A stretch of 64,000 nucleotides of DNA, taken from NCBI RefSeq assembly GCF_000006565.2, contig NC_031478.1:2587874-2651873 (forward strand), read 5' to 3'. Shown here in pieces: positions 33,102 through 44,616 of the stretch (its first letter is position 1; each line of letters begins with the position of its first letter). This DNA comes from Toxoplasma gondii ME49. Lineage: Eukaryota > Apicomplexa > Conoidasida > Eucoccidiorida > Sarcocystidae. The notes beneath the pieces are model-generated. The model was not told the origin of the DNA and did no database searches. It saw only the letters and a program-made list of their open reading frames with translations. Made by a program: the position numbers and the translations under genes.

Positions 33102-35981
33102 CGCGGTGCTGCGGAGCAGTGAACGACACCATTTGCAGCGTTTTCACTGTCGAGGAAGCAGTCCGCCGGACACCGAGGAGAGGGGAGTGGGGAGAACAGC
33201 AGACATGCAGAAAAGAGAGAAGGCAGGAAGCGGGGAGGGCGTTGTCGATAGCAGTTCCGCGGAGAACTCTACCTTCGAGCTCCTGCAGTCGTTGAGAGGC
33301 GCGCGCCTGCTTCTGTTTGAGAAAAAACCAGAATCGAGGTCTGCTTCCAGTTCGTGGAGTCAAGTCCGTCTGTTTCCATGCCCTTGTGAACACGCAGCTG
33401 CAGGGCGTCGTGGAGGTGGAGAAAACTTTGGCGTTTTTGTAAACGGCAGTGAAGAGAAGTCGCAGACGGCCTGCAGCTGACGCGGCCAGAGTTGCTGGGG
33501 AGCCAGCGAACTGCAGAGCGAACCAGTGCACAAGACAGCTGCGGTTGGGAAGCCGGTCTGCCCGAGACAGAAAGCCGAGACTGATCCGGAAAATCTCAGT
33601 TGACGCATTCCACTGGCGTACGCCAGGGAAGTTCTGGAGCGTCTGTACCCCGTCACGAGAGTAGTCCCATACAGTTTCGAATCAACAAACACTGGAGTGC
33701 GTCGGATACTGAGTCTAGTTAATCTCCAGTCCATACAAAGTCGCTGTTCCGTAGAGAGAAGCTTGAGAGAAGCAGGAGATGCGCTCTTGGGCTCTCAGCC
33801 AACACCGAGAAACAGTTCTGAATCGAGGATCACTTGTACGCAGCACAACTGCGCGCAAAATGTGGTGACTACAACACACGGCGAGCTCGGCTCCCTACGT
33901 CTGTTGTTTTTTTTCCCCCCAGCTTCGTGCGGGGGGAGGGTACGACAACAAAGGATCACAACTCATAACGGTGTCGCTGCGACGCATGGGCTAGCTCGGA
34001 TCTTTCCTTGCAACTACGCGGGCGGTGGGATTACCGCGAGAGAGGGACGCGTGAACGCGCCGGGCAAAAAAGAGAGCCGAGCTCGGGGGTATTTCTTTTT
34101 GTTCCGTTTTCCTTCTCGATTGAGGGGCAAGACGCACTAGTCGTTCACGAGGCGCCCAGAGATTTCACCAGAAACAGACTGGCAGGCATGATTCAACGCA
34201 AGGCAAGTTGCCAGAGGCCTTCGCAAGTTTCCGATAAACCTCCCTTCTTGCCATGTTCGGTTTAGCTTGACGATGCATTATAACCACCAACCTGCTAGTA
34301 GTCTCCGCACAAGTGATCCGAGATCCAGAATTGTATCATTCAGATCGACTTCACCGAATCATTGGAGTACCTCGCTAGGCTACAGAACATGAGTCGAGCT
34401 ATGAGACTTCTGTCTGGGTACAGGACGCGACGAAGTAAACTCGGTCCTGAAAGGATTTTCTCCAGTTCCCTCGACAGCGAAGCGACTTTCTGCACGGGTG
34501 GAGAGGAGAGACGGCCTCTCGCAGCTGTAAAAAGAGTTATCATCATACGTGTACGGCTTGCCTGGGTACGCGTTCTTGGCTGCTGAAAAGTATAGATCTG
34601 CGTAAACAAAACTGGAGGCTTGTTAGTACTGACGCCGTCCGCAGGTAATACTGGAGTGCCTTCTGAGTTTCGAATGCAGCGTGGTGAATGCATGTAGCCG
34701 ACACACTTCTTGACTATTACAGACAGTGCTGCTCCACAAGGAGCATGCATCGTACAGGGAGTATAGCAACTTGCATTTACAAATGACGACGTTGGTTCTA
34801 CCAGTTTGCGGTGACACTTTCAAACTCGCGGTCGCGGGCCGGTACACAGAGAGTGGGGAAGGTGGAGCTCGCAGTTCATTCTATTGGCCGATACGCGTAG
34901 GCGGGAAGTCACGCACAGCGCGGGGCTCTGCGCGGAAAAAGAGTTTCCCTCGCGCCTGCGCTTTCTCTGTGGCTTGGTTGGGAGTATCCGGAACGACAGA
35001 GGCCGCAAGAGAAGTGACGCAAGAAGGCGCAGACAACAGTTCCTCTTTCCCCCGGTACTGTCTCTTTCTGACGCTGGGAAATTCGCCCCAGAGGCCGCCG
35101 TCTCTGTTAGGTCAAGTCCCTCGCGGGAGGGAAGCCGAGGCGCAGACTCGAGCAAGTTTCGGAGAAAAGGAGGGGAAAACGCGGCTGAGTTTTTGGTTTT
35201 CCCCGACATCCAAGGTCCGACCTTCTCAGGAAAGGGCCTGGAAGAATGGAGAAAATCGACGGCGGGCGAAAAAGGGAATAAGGGGGAAATCCGTCTGTGT
35301 TCCGCGCGCACTTCGTCGCGCGTTGGCGTTGCGTGACTCGCCTTTGAGTGTATTTGCAACAAAAAGCTGGTTGTGCGTTTCTTTCCAATTTTCCTTGGCT
35401 GTTCTTTGTTTAGCTTCTGTCCGTCTTTCCACCAAATGTTCCTGCGTCTTTTGGCTCTCTCTGAACCGCGAAAATCCCGGTTTCCCCGCCGTGCTCCAAC
35501 TGCATGCGAATGTCGTTCCTGTCTCCGGTGCCTCAGGCGTGCATCCACATAGCCGGTGACTCTCAAACACCGTACCTAAGAGTGCCAAGTTCCGTCTTCC
35601 GCGCTTTCGGGCAGGGCGACCACTGAGACAGAACCGCCTTTCTGAGCAACGCCACAGCAGTGTCTCCTGGACTTTCCTCCCTCACTGCCCTCCTCACACG
35701 TCGTTGGCGTTCGCGGTGTGGGTCCGCCGCCTTCCCACGGTTCGACGGTCAAACTGTCGTCGTTGGACGACTCCGCGGCTTTCTCATCTTTCGGCTGTAT
35801 CGTTTTTCGGATCGCTCTCGCGCGCTCACCTTTAGGAGGAGCGCCGACCGTCGGGATTCCTCTCCGTGGGCGTCCCGTGGACCCGTCTCTGTCGCGAAAC
35901 CGGTCTGAGAGAGCGGGGTTCCTCCCCGCCGCTCTTCTCCCACTGTTTCCGTTCCCCGTTCCGCGAGTTCTGCCTGGCAAA
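33102..35981. other. Spacer between the coiled-coil gene and RRP1
   Basis: It holds the 3' UTR of the coiled-coil gene and the promoter and leader of RRP1. A T8-C6 tract followed by AG at 33908-33922 resembles a strong splice acceptor and could belong to a leader intron. The C6 and a G6 at 33931-33936 could also pair across a 10-nt loop. The plus frame at 34726-35559 (277 codons) has no domain and I do not call it a gene. The RRP1 frame is open 88 codons upstream of the chosen start. Confidence 0.5.
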
Positions 35982-38900
35982 ATGGTTCGCGCTGGCCGTT
36001 CACACCCGCGACCTCTCTCGACGCTCCCGTCTACGAATGGAGCTTCGGCGAACTTGTCGCGGGTGGGCTCCTCTCCGGCCCCGCACAGGTCGCGTTCCGC
36101 GTCTCGCGGCGACAGCGACGAGCGGCTGGTCGCGATGGCGCGTCTGCTGGCGCACACAGATGTGAAGTATCGCAACCGCGGCCTGAAGCGCGTCGAGGCT
36201 TTTCTGTCGGGAGTTTCTCGGCGGCGGCGCGCCAAGCAGGCTGAAGGTGTCTGTGAGGTCAACGCTGCCGAGCGGAAGGCTGCCTCTTCGCCGCTCCCGT
36301 TCTCTCAGTACGAGAAAGTTTGGACGACGCTGTACTACGCTGCGTGGCTGAGCGACAAACCCCTCGTCCAGCGCGAGCTGTTTGTCTGCCTGGCGTTGTT
36401 GGAGCGCATTTTGCCGACTTTCGCGGAGAAGCGCAAGTTCTTCAAGGCCTTCTTCCTCGTGATGAAGAGCAACTGGGACAAGCTGGACTGCATCCGCGTC
36501 AACAAGTTTCTCTTGCTCGAGAAAATCATGGTCGCGGAACTCATGCACCTCTCGTTCCAAGTGGCGCACAGACCGCACAAGTTCGTCTACCCCATGGGCC
36601 GCTTCCTTGCAGAGCGCATTCTCCTCGACGAGCGCGGCGGGAACGGACTCGCCCACCAGCTCGGCCTCTACTTTCTCTTGGAGTTCCGCGAGGTCCGGGC
36701 TCGTGTCACCGCCTCCGACGCGTCTGTGGCTTCTGACCAGGACGCGACCGACAGCGACGACGGCGACGACGCCAGCCTCACAGCAACCGGCGAACAGGAA
36801 AGCAGCCGCGACGCGCTCTTCTTCGCCTTCTTCTTCCCCTTCTTCTACGCTGCGTGCTTCTCCCAGAGCCCCGCGATGCTACGCGCCATCCACACGCAGG
36901 TCTTCCTCGAGCTCACTGCGGAAGACCTGCGTCCGCGGCTGCTCTTCGCCGCGCTCTTCGCCTTGGGCTCCCAGTCGAGCGTCGGGGGTGAGAACCGACG
37001 CATGTTCTATCGAACCTTGGACACTCTGGAGGCGCGCCTGGACGGCGGAGAGCGGCCTGCGTCGCTCGCCGCCGTCGCCGCGGCCTCGCCGAGCATTCGG
37101 CGGCTGCTCGCGCAAGTGGCGACGTTGCGAGCGTCTTCGCACCCCGTCACTGCGTCTCTGGGTGAGGGCGGAGTGAAGCGGGCGCAGAAGGAAGGCTCTG
37201 GACGCCTTGAAGAGGCTGTCGCCTTCGATGACGGGGAAACGTCCATTTCGTTTCCCTTGCCCACGGCCGACATGGAGGAGGACTGCGAGGTGAGTGCCGC
37301 GTTCTCTGCACGTCGCGAAGAAAAGCGAAAGAGAGAGTCTGGACTCGGTGAGAAGATGCCGCGAGAGCGGAGCGACGACGCGCTTGGGCTGGAGGAGGCC
37401 GGCGGAGACAGTCTCGTGTCGAAGAGGCAGAAGAAAGCGGGCGCGGTGAAGACTCGGAAACAGGGAAAAACGGTTAAGGACGAGAGTCACGGCTGCGCTG
37501 CGCTCGCCTGCAGCGAAGAAGGATTTCTCGACGCATTCGCACCGGAGATCTGCGACGGCGAACAGTTCGTCGGGAAGCGAAAGAAGTTCCTCGGTGAGGC
37601 TTCGCTCGCAGCTGGCGCGGCCCTGAACGTCCGCGCGAAGTTTCTTCGCGCGGGCGCGTTCGGCGCCACGGGCGCGGCTGGCCTCTGTCTCGTCGCGGCC
37701 GGAGACGAGAGACCGTCTGCCTGGCCGGGAGGGCGCGAACGCACGCGCCGAGTGGCGGGACTGACAGGGAAGGCTGGGCCGGTGGGTTTGAGCGGAGCGT
37801 CGCGCGTCGGCTTCCTCGCGTCTGTCGGCGACGAAAACGATGGGAGAGACCTGTCTTGCGGCTTACCGAGTTCGATGACAGGCACCCGCTCGCCGCCGTC
37901 TCCGCGGCAGAGTCAAGAGAAGGCGGGGAAGGACAGGAAGGAGCGCGGCGCGGACGCGCCTGCGTGCGGGGACCGGCGAGAAGCCGGCGAGGCGCAAGAG
38001 GGAGGCGCGCCGAGTGCAGGAAAGGTCGAGGGCAACGGAGACGGTGACGAAGTTGGCCGGGATGCGAAGCCACCTCAGGGCGATGTCGCGGGAGACAGCG
38101 GAAGAGGCGACAGCACAGACGGCGGGGAGGGCGGAGATTGGCGCGAGCAGGAGGAGAGAGGAAGAGGCGACGAGGAAGGCGAAGAGGACGAGAAGTCGGC
38201 GAGGAAGGAGAAGAAAAGAAGACAGAGCGAGAAGAAGAGAAAGAAAGAAGAACGCGAGCGACGCCGGAAAGAGCGACGGGGCCTGCTGCCCACCGCACTC
38301 TCGGCCGCGCCGGGCTCCGACCAGGAGACCGGCGACAACGCTCCGGCGCTGCGCGCGCAGACGAAGAGGAGTCTCAAACAGGCACGAGCCGCGGGGCTTC
38401 TGTCTCCAGAGGAGGCGGCGTCTCCCAGGACTGCCGAGAGACTCGTCGCTGGCAAGAGAGGATCGAAGACAGGCTTCCTCGTCGCGTCCGGCGCGTCCAG
38501 GGCGACAGAAAGAAGGCGAGTCGTCTTCGATCTGAGGCGCAATCGCGTCACAGGTGAGCACCGGGAGCCTGGGAGAGGTGACTCGGTGCGATTGTCGAGA
38601 GCGAGCGCATGCGAAAAAGGAGGCCTGGGATAACGCGTTGCGAACCACCAGTGCTCGTGCAAGGTCCAAAGCAGCTGAGGTATCCTCCGTGGACGGAAGC
38701 GAGCCCATTTTGAGAACGTGGAGATCACGGCTGGAGTCTGCGGGGAGATCGAGAGGGAGAAGAGAAACCGCGGAAGAAGAGAGAAAGAACCATTCGGACG
38801 AGCGAGCGCAGGAGGGGGGACAGGGGAGACACACCATGAACGATGAACCGTGCGTGGTCGATTGATGGAGAGCGAACAGTGTTGCGAGGGAGGATGGAGG

Positions 38901-40020
38901 GGATGGCCGGAGTAAAGACAGCCGGGAACGTCCAAGAGAAGCAGGAAAGACAGGCGAACCGGCCGCGAAGCCCCGCAAGTACAGAGAAAACCGCAACCGG
39001 CAAAGCGTCGGCTGATTTTGTGGTTGTCTGCATGAGTCGTGTGCTTGTTTCCATACCGAATCCGCGGTGATGCATCGTGAGATAAGAGTCACTCTTTTAC
39101 CTCTGAACTCGTTCTGCGGAAGCCGGTTTACGGTGTAGGCTTTACGAGACACGGCTCGAGTTGGAAGCATCAGTCTGTCTCAAAATGGCACCTTCGTCCA
39201 GCTTTAGTCGCTCACTCCAGATGCCTGTTCATCTGAATTCCCCCGTCTACCGTTTACTTCTTTCTGCGTCTTTTCTTTTTTCTTTCCCCCTTGCGATCTT
39301 GTTGCAGCCTTTAACCGCCTTCAGCCGCCCTCGGCAGTGAGTCCGTCGGCCTCTCAGGCGGACTTGCTCGCTTCGAGTGTGCGCGGTTCGCCTTCGAGAT
39401 CCTCTCTCTCTTCCGCGACATCCTCGGCTTCAGCGAAAGAGGCGTCTCTCGCGTCTGCTTCCGCTTCTTTGTCTCCGCCGTCGCGCCGTGGCTCGAAGGC
39501 CCTATCGGCCTCGGGCTCTCGCTCGGGGAACCAGGCGGGAGAGGCTGAGACCCGTGAAGGCGAGTGTGAAGAGTCGCCTGTGCCAGCTCCGCCTGTTCTC
39601 AAATCGATTCTCAAGCGTCCTGTAGGCTTTTGTCCTGCGTTGAGCGAGCAGCCTCACTGGGCGTCTTCTTCGGATAGTGTGTCGGCAGGTTCGACGCCTC
39701 GAGCCGTGAACAAGACCGCGAAAAAGACGCGCGCAGTTCTCTCCAAAAAAGCGAGCTCGGCGGGACATTCAGGCATCGCCCTGGCACTGCCCGACGGGGA
39801 CTTCCATAGCCCCTCGCCGACTGCAGAGGGCCTTGAGTTGCCGGTCTTCGTTGCGTCTTCGGAGAAGAAGCGGAACAAGGTTGGAGAGAAACGAACGGTT
39901 GAGCTGGAGAAAAAGGGCAAACGAGGAGCAGAGAAAAAGTCGGTAATTGCGCTGCCGAGTGGAACATGGGATGCAGTTTCCCTCGCGCAAGAGGCCATCG
40001 AAAAGCGAGAGGAGCAGTAG
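35982..40020 (+). CDS. RRP1: RRP1/Nop52-like ribosomal RNA processing protein
   Basis: Two exons, 35982-38553 and 39308-40020, join in phase to 3285 nt (1094 aa). The start was chosen for its strong context (GGCAAAATGG); an in-frame start at 35718 would add 88 residues. The Nop52 domain fills roughly residues 45-330. It begins VAMARLLAHTDVKYRNRGLK and continues with YYAAWLSDKPLVQRELFV, then MKSNWDKLDCIRVNKFLLL and NGLAHQLGLYFLLEF, in the order of yeast Rrp1 and human RRP1. The family acts in the nucleolus in pre-rRNA cleavage and assembly of the 60S subunit. The remainder is a long low-complexity region of Gly, Ala, Glu, Arg and Lys blocks, including very basic runs near residues 730-770. RRVVFDLRRNRVT at 845-857 spans to the splice junction and matches a motif seen in RRP1B-type C-termini. 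A second motif, KRPVGF, lies at about 960-965. Confidence 0.88.
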
Positions 40021-43000
40021 GCGCGCGAGCGCTGGCTGTTTAGGGAGAAGAAGTCCGGACCAAGAAGAGAGGGGATCAAAACGCGCGTCACTGTGGGCTA
40101 CGACTTGCGTGGTACCCAGGCGGGTGCTGAAACGCCGAGTCCAGGTTGAAAACGTGCAGTGTGTCACATGCAAACTTCGAATACAGTCGGCAAGTACAGG
40201 GAGAACCAGGGTGATAGATACCGGCGAACGACCTTCCTATTCCTCTCTGTTTCTTGTTTCCCTTGTTACACCAGTTCCGAGGAGAACAGGAAGCAATGTC
40301 CGCGAACGACGGGGAGCAAGGTTATGAAAGAGGCTCTTTTGTAGCACGCAACCCTGTGAAGCCCCATAGACTGCAGTGGAAGAGCGGCTCGGCTTCCTTG
40401 ACAAGTTGAGCTGTGCGGTCGTCAGATGCGTTCAGACACCGCGGGAGTTCTTCTGTTGTGTAGCGGGCGAAGACTGTGTACCCTGGCGGCGAACGCGACC
40501 TGTCGAAGAGCGTGCCACAGCCATTTTAAACTGGAGATGTCTGCAGACCTACACTGGAGAGATTTGTGGGGAGGGCGAGAGCGAGACCAGGAGAGGAGGC
40601 AAGACAGGTTGCGTTCTGCGGAGACGACCGCAGCAGTTCGTCTGCATTCGGGAACTCTCACATGCTGAAGGAAGCAGATCGCTTCCAAGCGCATGCGTTT
40701 GTCTCGACACCCGTAGCAGACAAGGAAGAGCGTTTGAGGCGGCAAAGCGATGTCGAGCTGAGGACGCGAATTGCTTCTCTGGTGGACTGAATCATTTCCT
40801 AGTGAAGGCATGTCTGGGAAATTCATTTTGGATCCTGTAAAGATCGCATTGGCCATCGGGAGGCCCCTCAGTCATCGTCTGCCAGCTCATTATCGACTTT
40901 TTTAAGTTTTCCATCATTCTCCATGACGCTAAAGTCGGACTCAACGGACAAACTGTTTTGACGGGACGCCGTTTCAGTAGAGAACATTGGCATTCGTGAA
41001 CGTTAAGAAGATGTGCCAAATTCAGTTGACGCCACCATGGAAATATCACCCATCGTACAGTCGCGCCGCCTCTCAATCAGCGTCCGAGGAACGAGCCTCA
41101 CGGGCGATAGAAATAAATGAGTTCTGAAACTAACCGCATGTAGGCAGGACACTTGGCCCACTTAATGGTGGCGTGACACGACAAATAGTCATTCACATAG
41201 AGTGCAGTCGTGCCGTCTCGCGTACAAGATGGAGTTGCGAATCCTAGGGACCGCACTGTATAGTGTGTGGCAGGGCTGACATCCTAACTCCGTCTCAATA
41301 GTCTTTGAAACTCCCTACAGCAACCATAGGGAACGCGGTTGTTTCTATCTCATACGTTAAGCGATACAAGATTCAGACTATCCATGCTTTCGGAGAGTCC
41401 TTCACCGGCTTCGAGGGCAAACGCTCATGTCGACGAGGCCGTCGTCCGGTTCCGAATAAGCTTCGACGTCTTGTAGACCGGATGCCACGCCTTTGCTACA
41501 GTTGCCTTCCTCGTGTCCGTGCTCCTTCGCTATGTTAACGTCTGAACAAACGGTTTCACTGACGTTGCTGACTTTGGTCCTGATGAACTATGGTTCTGCT
41601 TGGATCGTTGAGTCAATCAGATACACGCCGAAGTGGTGTTTGTTTGATGGCATTTTATCTAAATAGGCAAATGGTTTCACGGATTTCCGCAGAAACAGCT
41701 TCATCGCGTGCCTGCAACTCCGCAGCAGCGTTCCTTCATATACAGAGCGTTGCCTGGGCAAGCGGTTTTCGTGTTCACAAAAAAGAGTGCCGACAGCCAG
41801 GTCTCCGTACTCGCTTCAGACCAATCAGCGAACAGCGGCACTTTCCCAGGACAGGAAGTTAAAGCTTCGCCACTCTCGGGTGACCCTCCACCAGTCGCAG
41901 AGGGATGCGACTCGGCAGATCGCCCAACAGATTTGCCGCAGGCTTAGATCGATGTTGACAAGAAAACCAGGAGAACGCGCCAAACCTATGTTTGAGCTCG
42001 CTAGTGAAGAATCTCGGATGATCCGGCCGGCTCAGCTGCGATTTCTCGAAACGCGTCTTCAGGAGCGTACTGCGAGCGGCATCGTTTCGTTCTTGGTGCA
42101 CAGCTTTCTCAGCACTATGTGACTGAACAGCGTTTCTGGACAATCTGTATTTTTATTCGATCACGCCGCGCATGCTAAATGCGTACTGTCCCTTTTCTGC
42201 TTGATGACCTGCTGGGTCCGCTAGCTGCACTGCAACCTGTCTGTGGTGTGTGCTACCAGGCTAATGTATCACATGCCGAAGTCATCGTTTGAGGTGACGA
42301 GCAAAAGCAGTGTGGTTGAGGCACGGGTAGGAGGCACGAAAGCTGCTCGGTCCTTCCTGGCGATCCCCAGCTTGCACCTGCAGGAGTAAACGCCCCATGT
42401 GTGTCCTATATGAGACCTGGCACCGTGTAGCGCACCGACTGTCTCGTCTGTTAAAACAGCTAGACGCTTCCGCCACATCTCCAGCATCCATTCAGTTGCA
42501 CTAGAGTCGAAGTGCAACAGGTTCTCGAAAAAGGACAGTTGCGTGCTAACGAGAACGATCCGGGGTGACGCGAGACGGATTTTCACCATTCTCGAGTACA
42601 CCTGTGCTGGACCTCGGGGACTGATCTTCCGGATAGACAGCGCATTCCTGCTTTGACCGAAAACGCAGACGAAGTCACAAATATGTTTTGCCTTCGCGAA
42701 ATCCTTGTCCACAGGAACCGTTGGCGCGTTCCGGGCAACGCTCTCGGAAAAGTACACAGCACCCCCGTTCTGCATGCAACCACAGCTGTAGGCTGGCCTC
42801 CAGTGGCACTGATATCGCGCAGCGATCCCTTTCCTCGGTTTTGCAGACGGCTTACTGTCTCTGGCTCACTAGAACTGAGGCCTCTCTTGGGTAAGCCACG
42901 TTCTTTCTTTCGTTTATCTTTTCGCGTCTGCGTTGCATCCTCTTCTCGAAGGTGCAGGCCGTTTCCACCGTTCCCGTTCATACGGTGTGAATCAGCGCTC

Positions 43001-43872
43001 CGCTGGGAAAAAGCTCGTCACTTCCTTCTATCATTGGCCTGCCTTTTCGGTTAATTTTCTCCGGAGCATCCGAAAGACCTCTTTGGAACGAGCACACACA
43101 TCTGGATAGGGAAGGCCACATTCCGTTCATCTTCCCGTTTTCTGCTTCTTTATCCTGCCTTTTTCGCCGCTTCTCCAACTTTTTGTAGCGGTGCCGTCTG
43201 GGTGCTTGACCCTCTGCTGCTATGTTTGTTGATTCTCGAATGCCGATCCGCGGCGATTTCCGTCCCCTGAACATTGTCGTCACCCGTTTCCGAAGCTACA
43301 TTTCTTTTGTGGTCGCACCTTGTGACGTGCGAAGTTCGTTTTAAAGCGATTTGTCCGTCGTATAAAAGTGAGGCAACGAACACTGCTGTTCGCGCCGTGG
43401 TTTTTCCTCGACAGTCACTCCTCCTCACCTGCTAGGGCCAGCATCCTCGTTCCTCGTGCTACAAGAGAATGTTTCTCAGGCGCGTTCCATCGTTTCAGCT
43501 ATTCGTTAAGTTTCAGCAGGCTGGTGCGAACCGTGTAACACACCCGAGCTAAGCGACTGTTTTTCCTCGGTCTACCGGATTCAAACGACATCGTCAAAAG
43601 CAGGGAGTTTCCTGCCGGCGATCCACACATTTTCAGCTTAACCCATGCAGCCATTGTCATTCTACGGCACCTCGGATTACGTGTCCTGCCCCATACGTGT
43701 ATCAAAGTGCAACTGTATAAGGACTCTGCAGTTTGACAGGTCGCCTTGAGCGGTGAGTTTGAGACGTCCGTCGACTCCTGCGAAAGACAATTTTTCCACT
43801 CTGTTTACACCTGCGAACCGTTCGTTTCATCAGAAGAACGTGTCTTCGTGAAGCACACTCTCCGAAGAAGCC
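40021..43872. other. 3.9-kb spacer between RRP1 and SEC66
   Basis: Contains the RRP1 3' UTR and the SEC66 promoter and leader. All frames are short (at most about 150 codons) without recognisable domains. Unlike the left half of the window it has no TA arrays. Confidence 0.5.
43760..43766 (+). promoter_or_regulatory. TGAGACG heptamer upstream of SEC66
   Basis: TGAGACG lies 107 bases before the SEC66 start codon. It matches the (A/T)GAGACG heptamer described in Toxoplasma promoters. A 7-mer is expected by chance every few kb, so this is only a candidate element. Confidence 0.3.
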
Positions 43873-44616
43873 ATGGATAGCTCTCTAGGAGGATGGTTAA
43901 TATTTGGCCTCATGGCTTTGATCGCGGCGATCGGGGTCGTGCGGCTGTGGTGGCAAGAGCGCCGGCGGTCTCAGGCGAAGGCTTCGTTTTTTAAGGAAGC
44001 CGAAGATGTCCTTTCCTTCTCAGCGCCCACGGAAGCGATCAATGAGTACGAGGTCGCTCGAGAAGACGCTTTCGACGAGATGGTGAAGGAGGGGAAAGTC
44101 GACAAGGACGCCGAAGACCTTCCAGAGGGAGAGCTTCCCGAAACGAGCTGGCTGCGCCAGGTTTCACAGGAGCACAAGAAGAAACTGAAGCTCTTTCTTC
44201 TGCGCAGAGCTCTCGCAAACGTCCCTCGATGGATTGGCTTGTCCCAGGAAGTGAATGCGAAGTTTCGACTGTATCGACACGGACTGCTAAGCGAAGAAAC
44301 CTGGCAGAGCTTCTCTCGAGCGCAGGAGGCGCTGCAAGTGGAGCTGGATTACTTGCGGCTGGAAGCCGAGTGTCTGGAGCCGCAGTGGGGAGACCGAATC
44401 CTCAAAGACGCAATGCTTCTCTTCCGCCTTCAACAGGCCAAAGAGGCTCAGCAGAAGGAACAGGAGCAGGAGGCGAAGAAGCGGGCGGCTATTCAGAAAC
44501 AGGAGTGCGTATTGCAGCAGCAGAAGAAGGATGCCATGGAACGCAGAGCTGAGAAACAGGCGGACTCTCTCCTCAAGGAAGAGGCGGGCAAACAGAAAAA
44601 GAAGGCGGCTCGGTGA
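43873..44616 (+). CDS. SEC66: SEC66/SEC71 subunit of the ER translocon
   Basis: A single uninterrupted exon of 744 nt (247 aa) with start context GCCATGG. One N-terminal membrane helix (about residues 8-26, GWLIFGLMALIAAIGVVRLW) is followed by a basic stop-transfer region (QERRRSQAK). The soluble part carries the Sec66 family pattern: LKLFLLRRALANVPRWIGLS near residue 115, a GLLSEETWQSFSRAQEALQ segment near 140, then LDYLRLEAECLEPQWGDRI and a phenylalanine-rich helix. The last about 50 residues form a charged Gln/Lys/Glu-rich helix. In yeast Sec66 partners Sec63, Sec62 and Sec72 at the Sec61 channel for post-translational import into the ER; the same role is inferred here. Confidence 0.88.
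   Translation: MDSSLGGWLIFGLMALIAAIGVVRLWWQERRRSQAKASFFKEAEDVLSFSAPTEAINEYEVAREDAFDEMVKEGKVDKDAEDLPEGELPETSWLRQVSQEHKKKLKLFLLRRALANVPRWIGLSQEVNAKFRLYRHGLLSEETWQSFSRAQEALQVELDYLRLEAECLEPQWGDRILKDAMLLFRLQQAKEAQQKEQEQEAKKRAAIQKQECVLQQQKKDAMERRAEKQADSLLKEEAGKQKKKAAR

Noticed and set aside
34726..35559. 277-codon plus-strand frame upstream of RRP1
   Set aside because: No domain, no low-complexity pattern typical of coding regions here, and lies where the RRP1 promoter and leader are expected.
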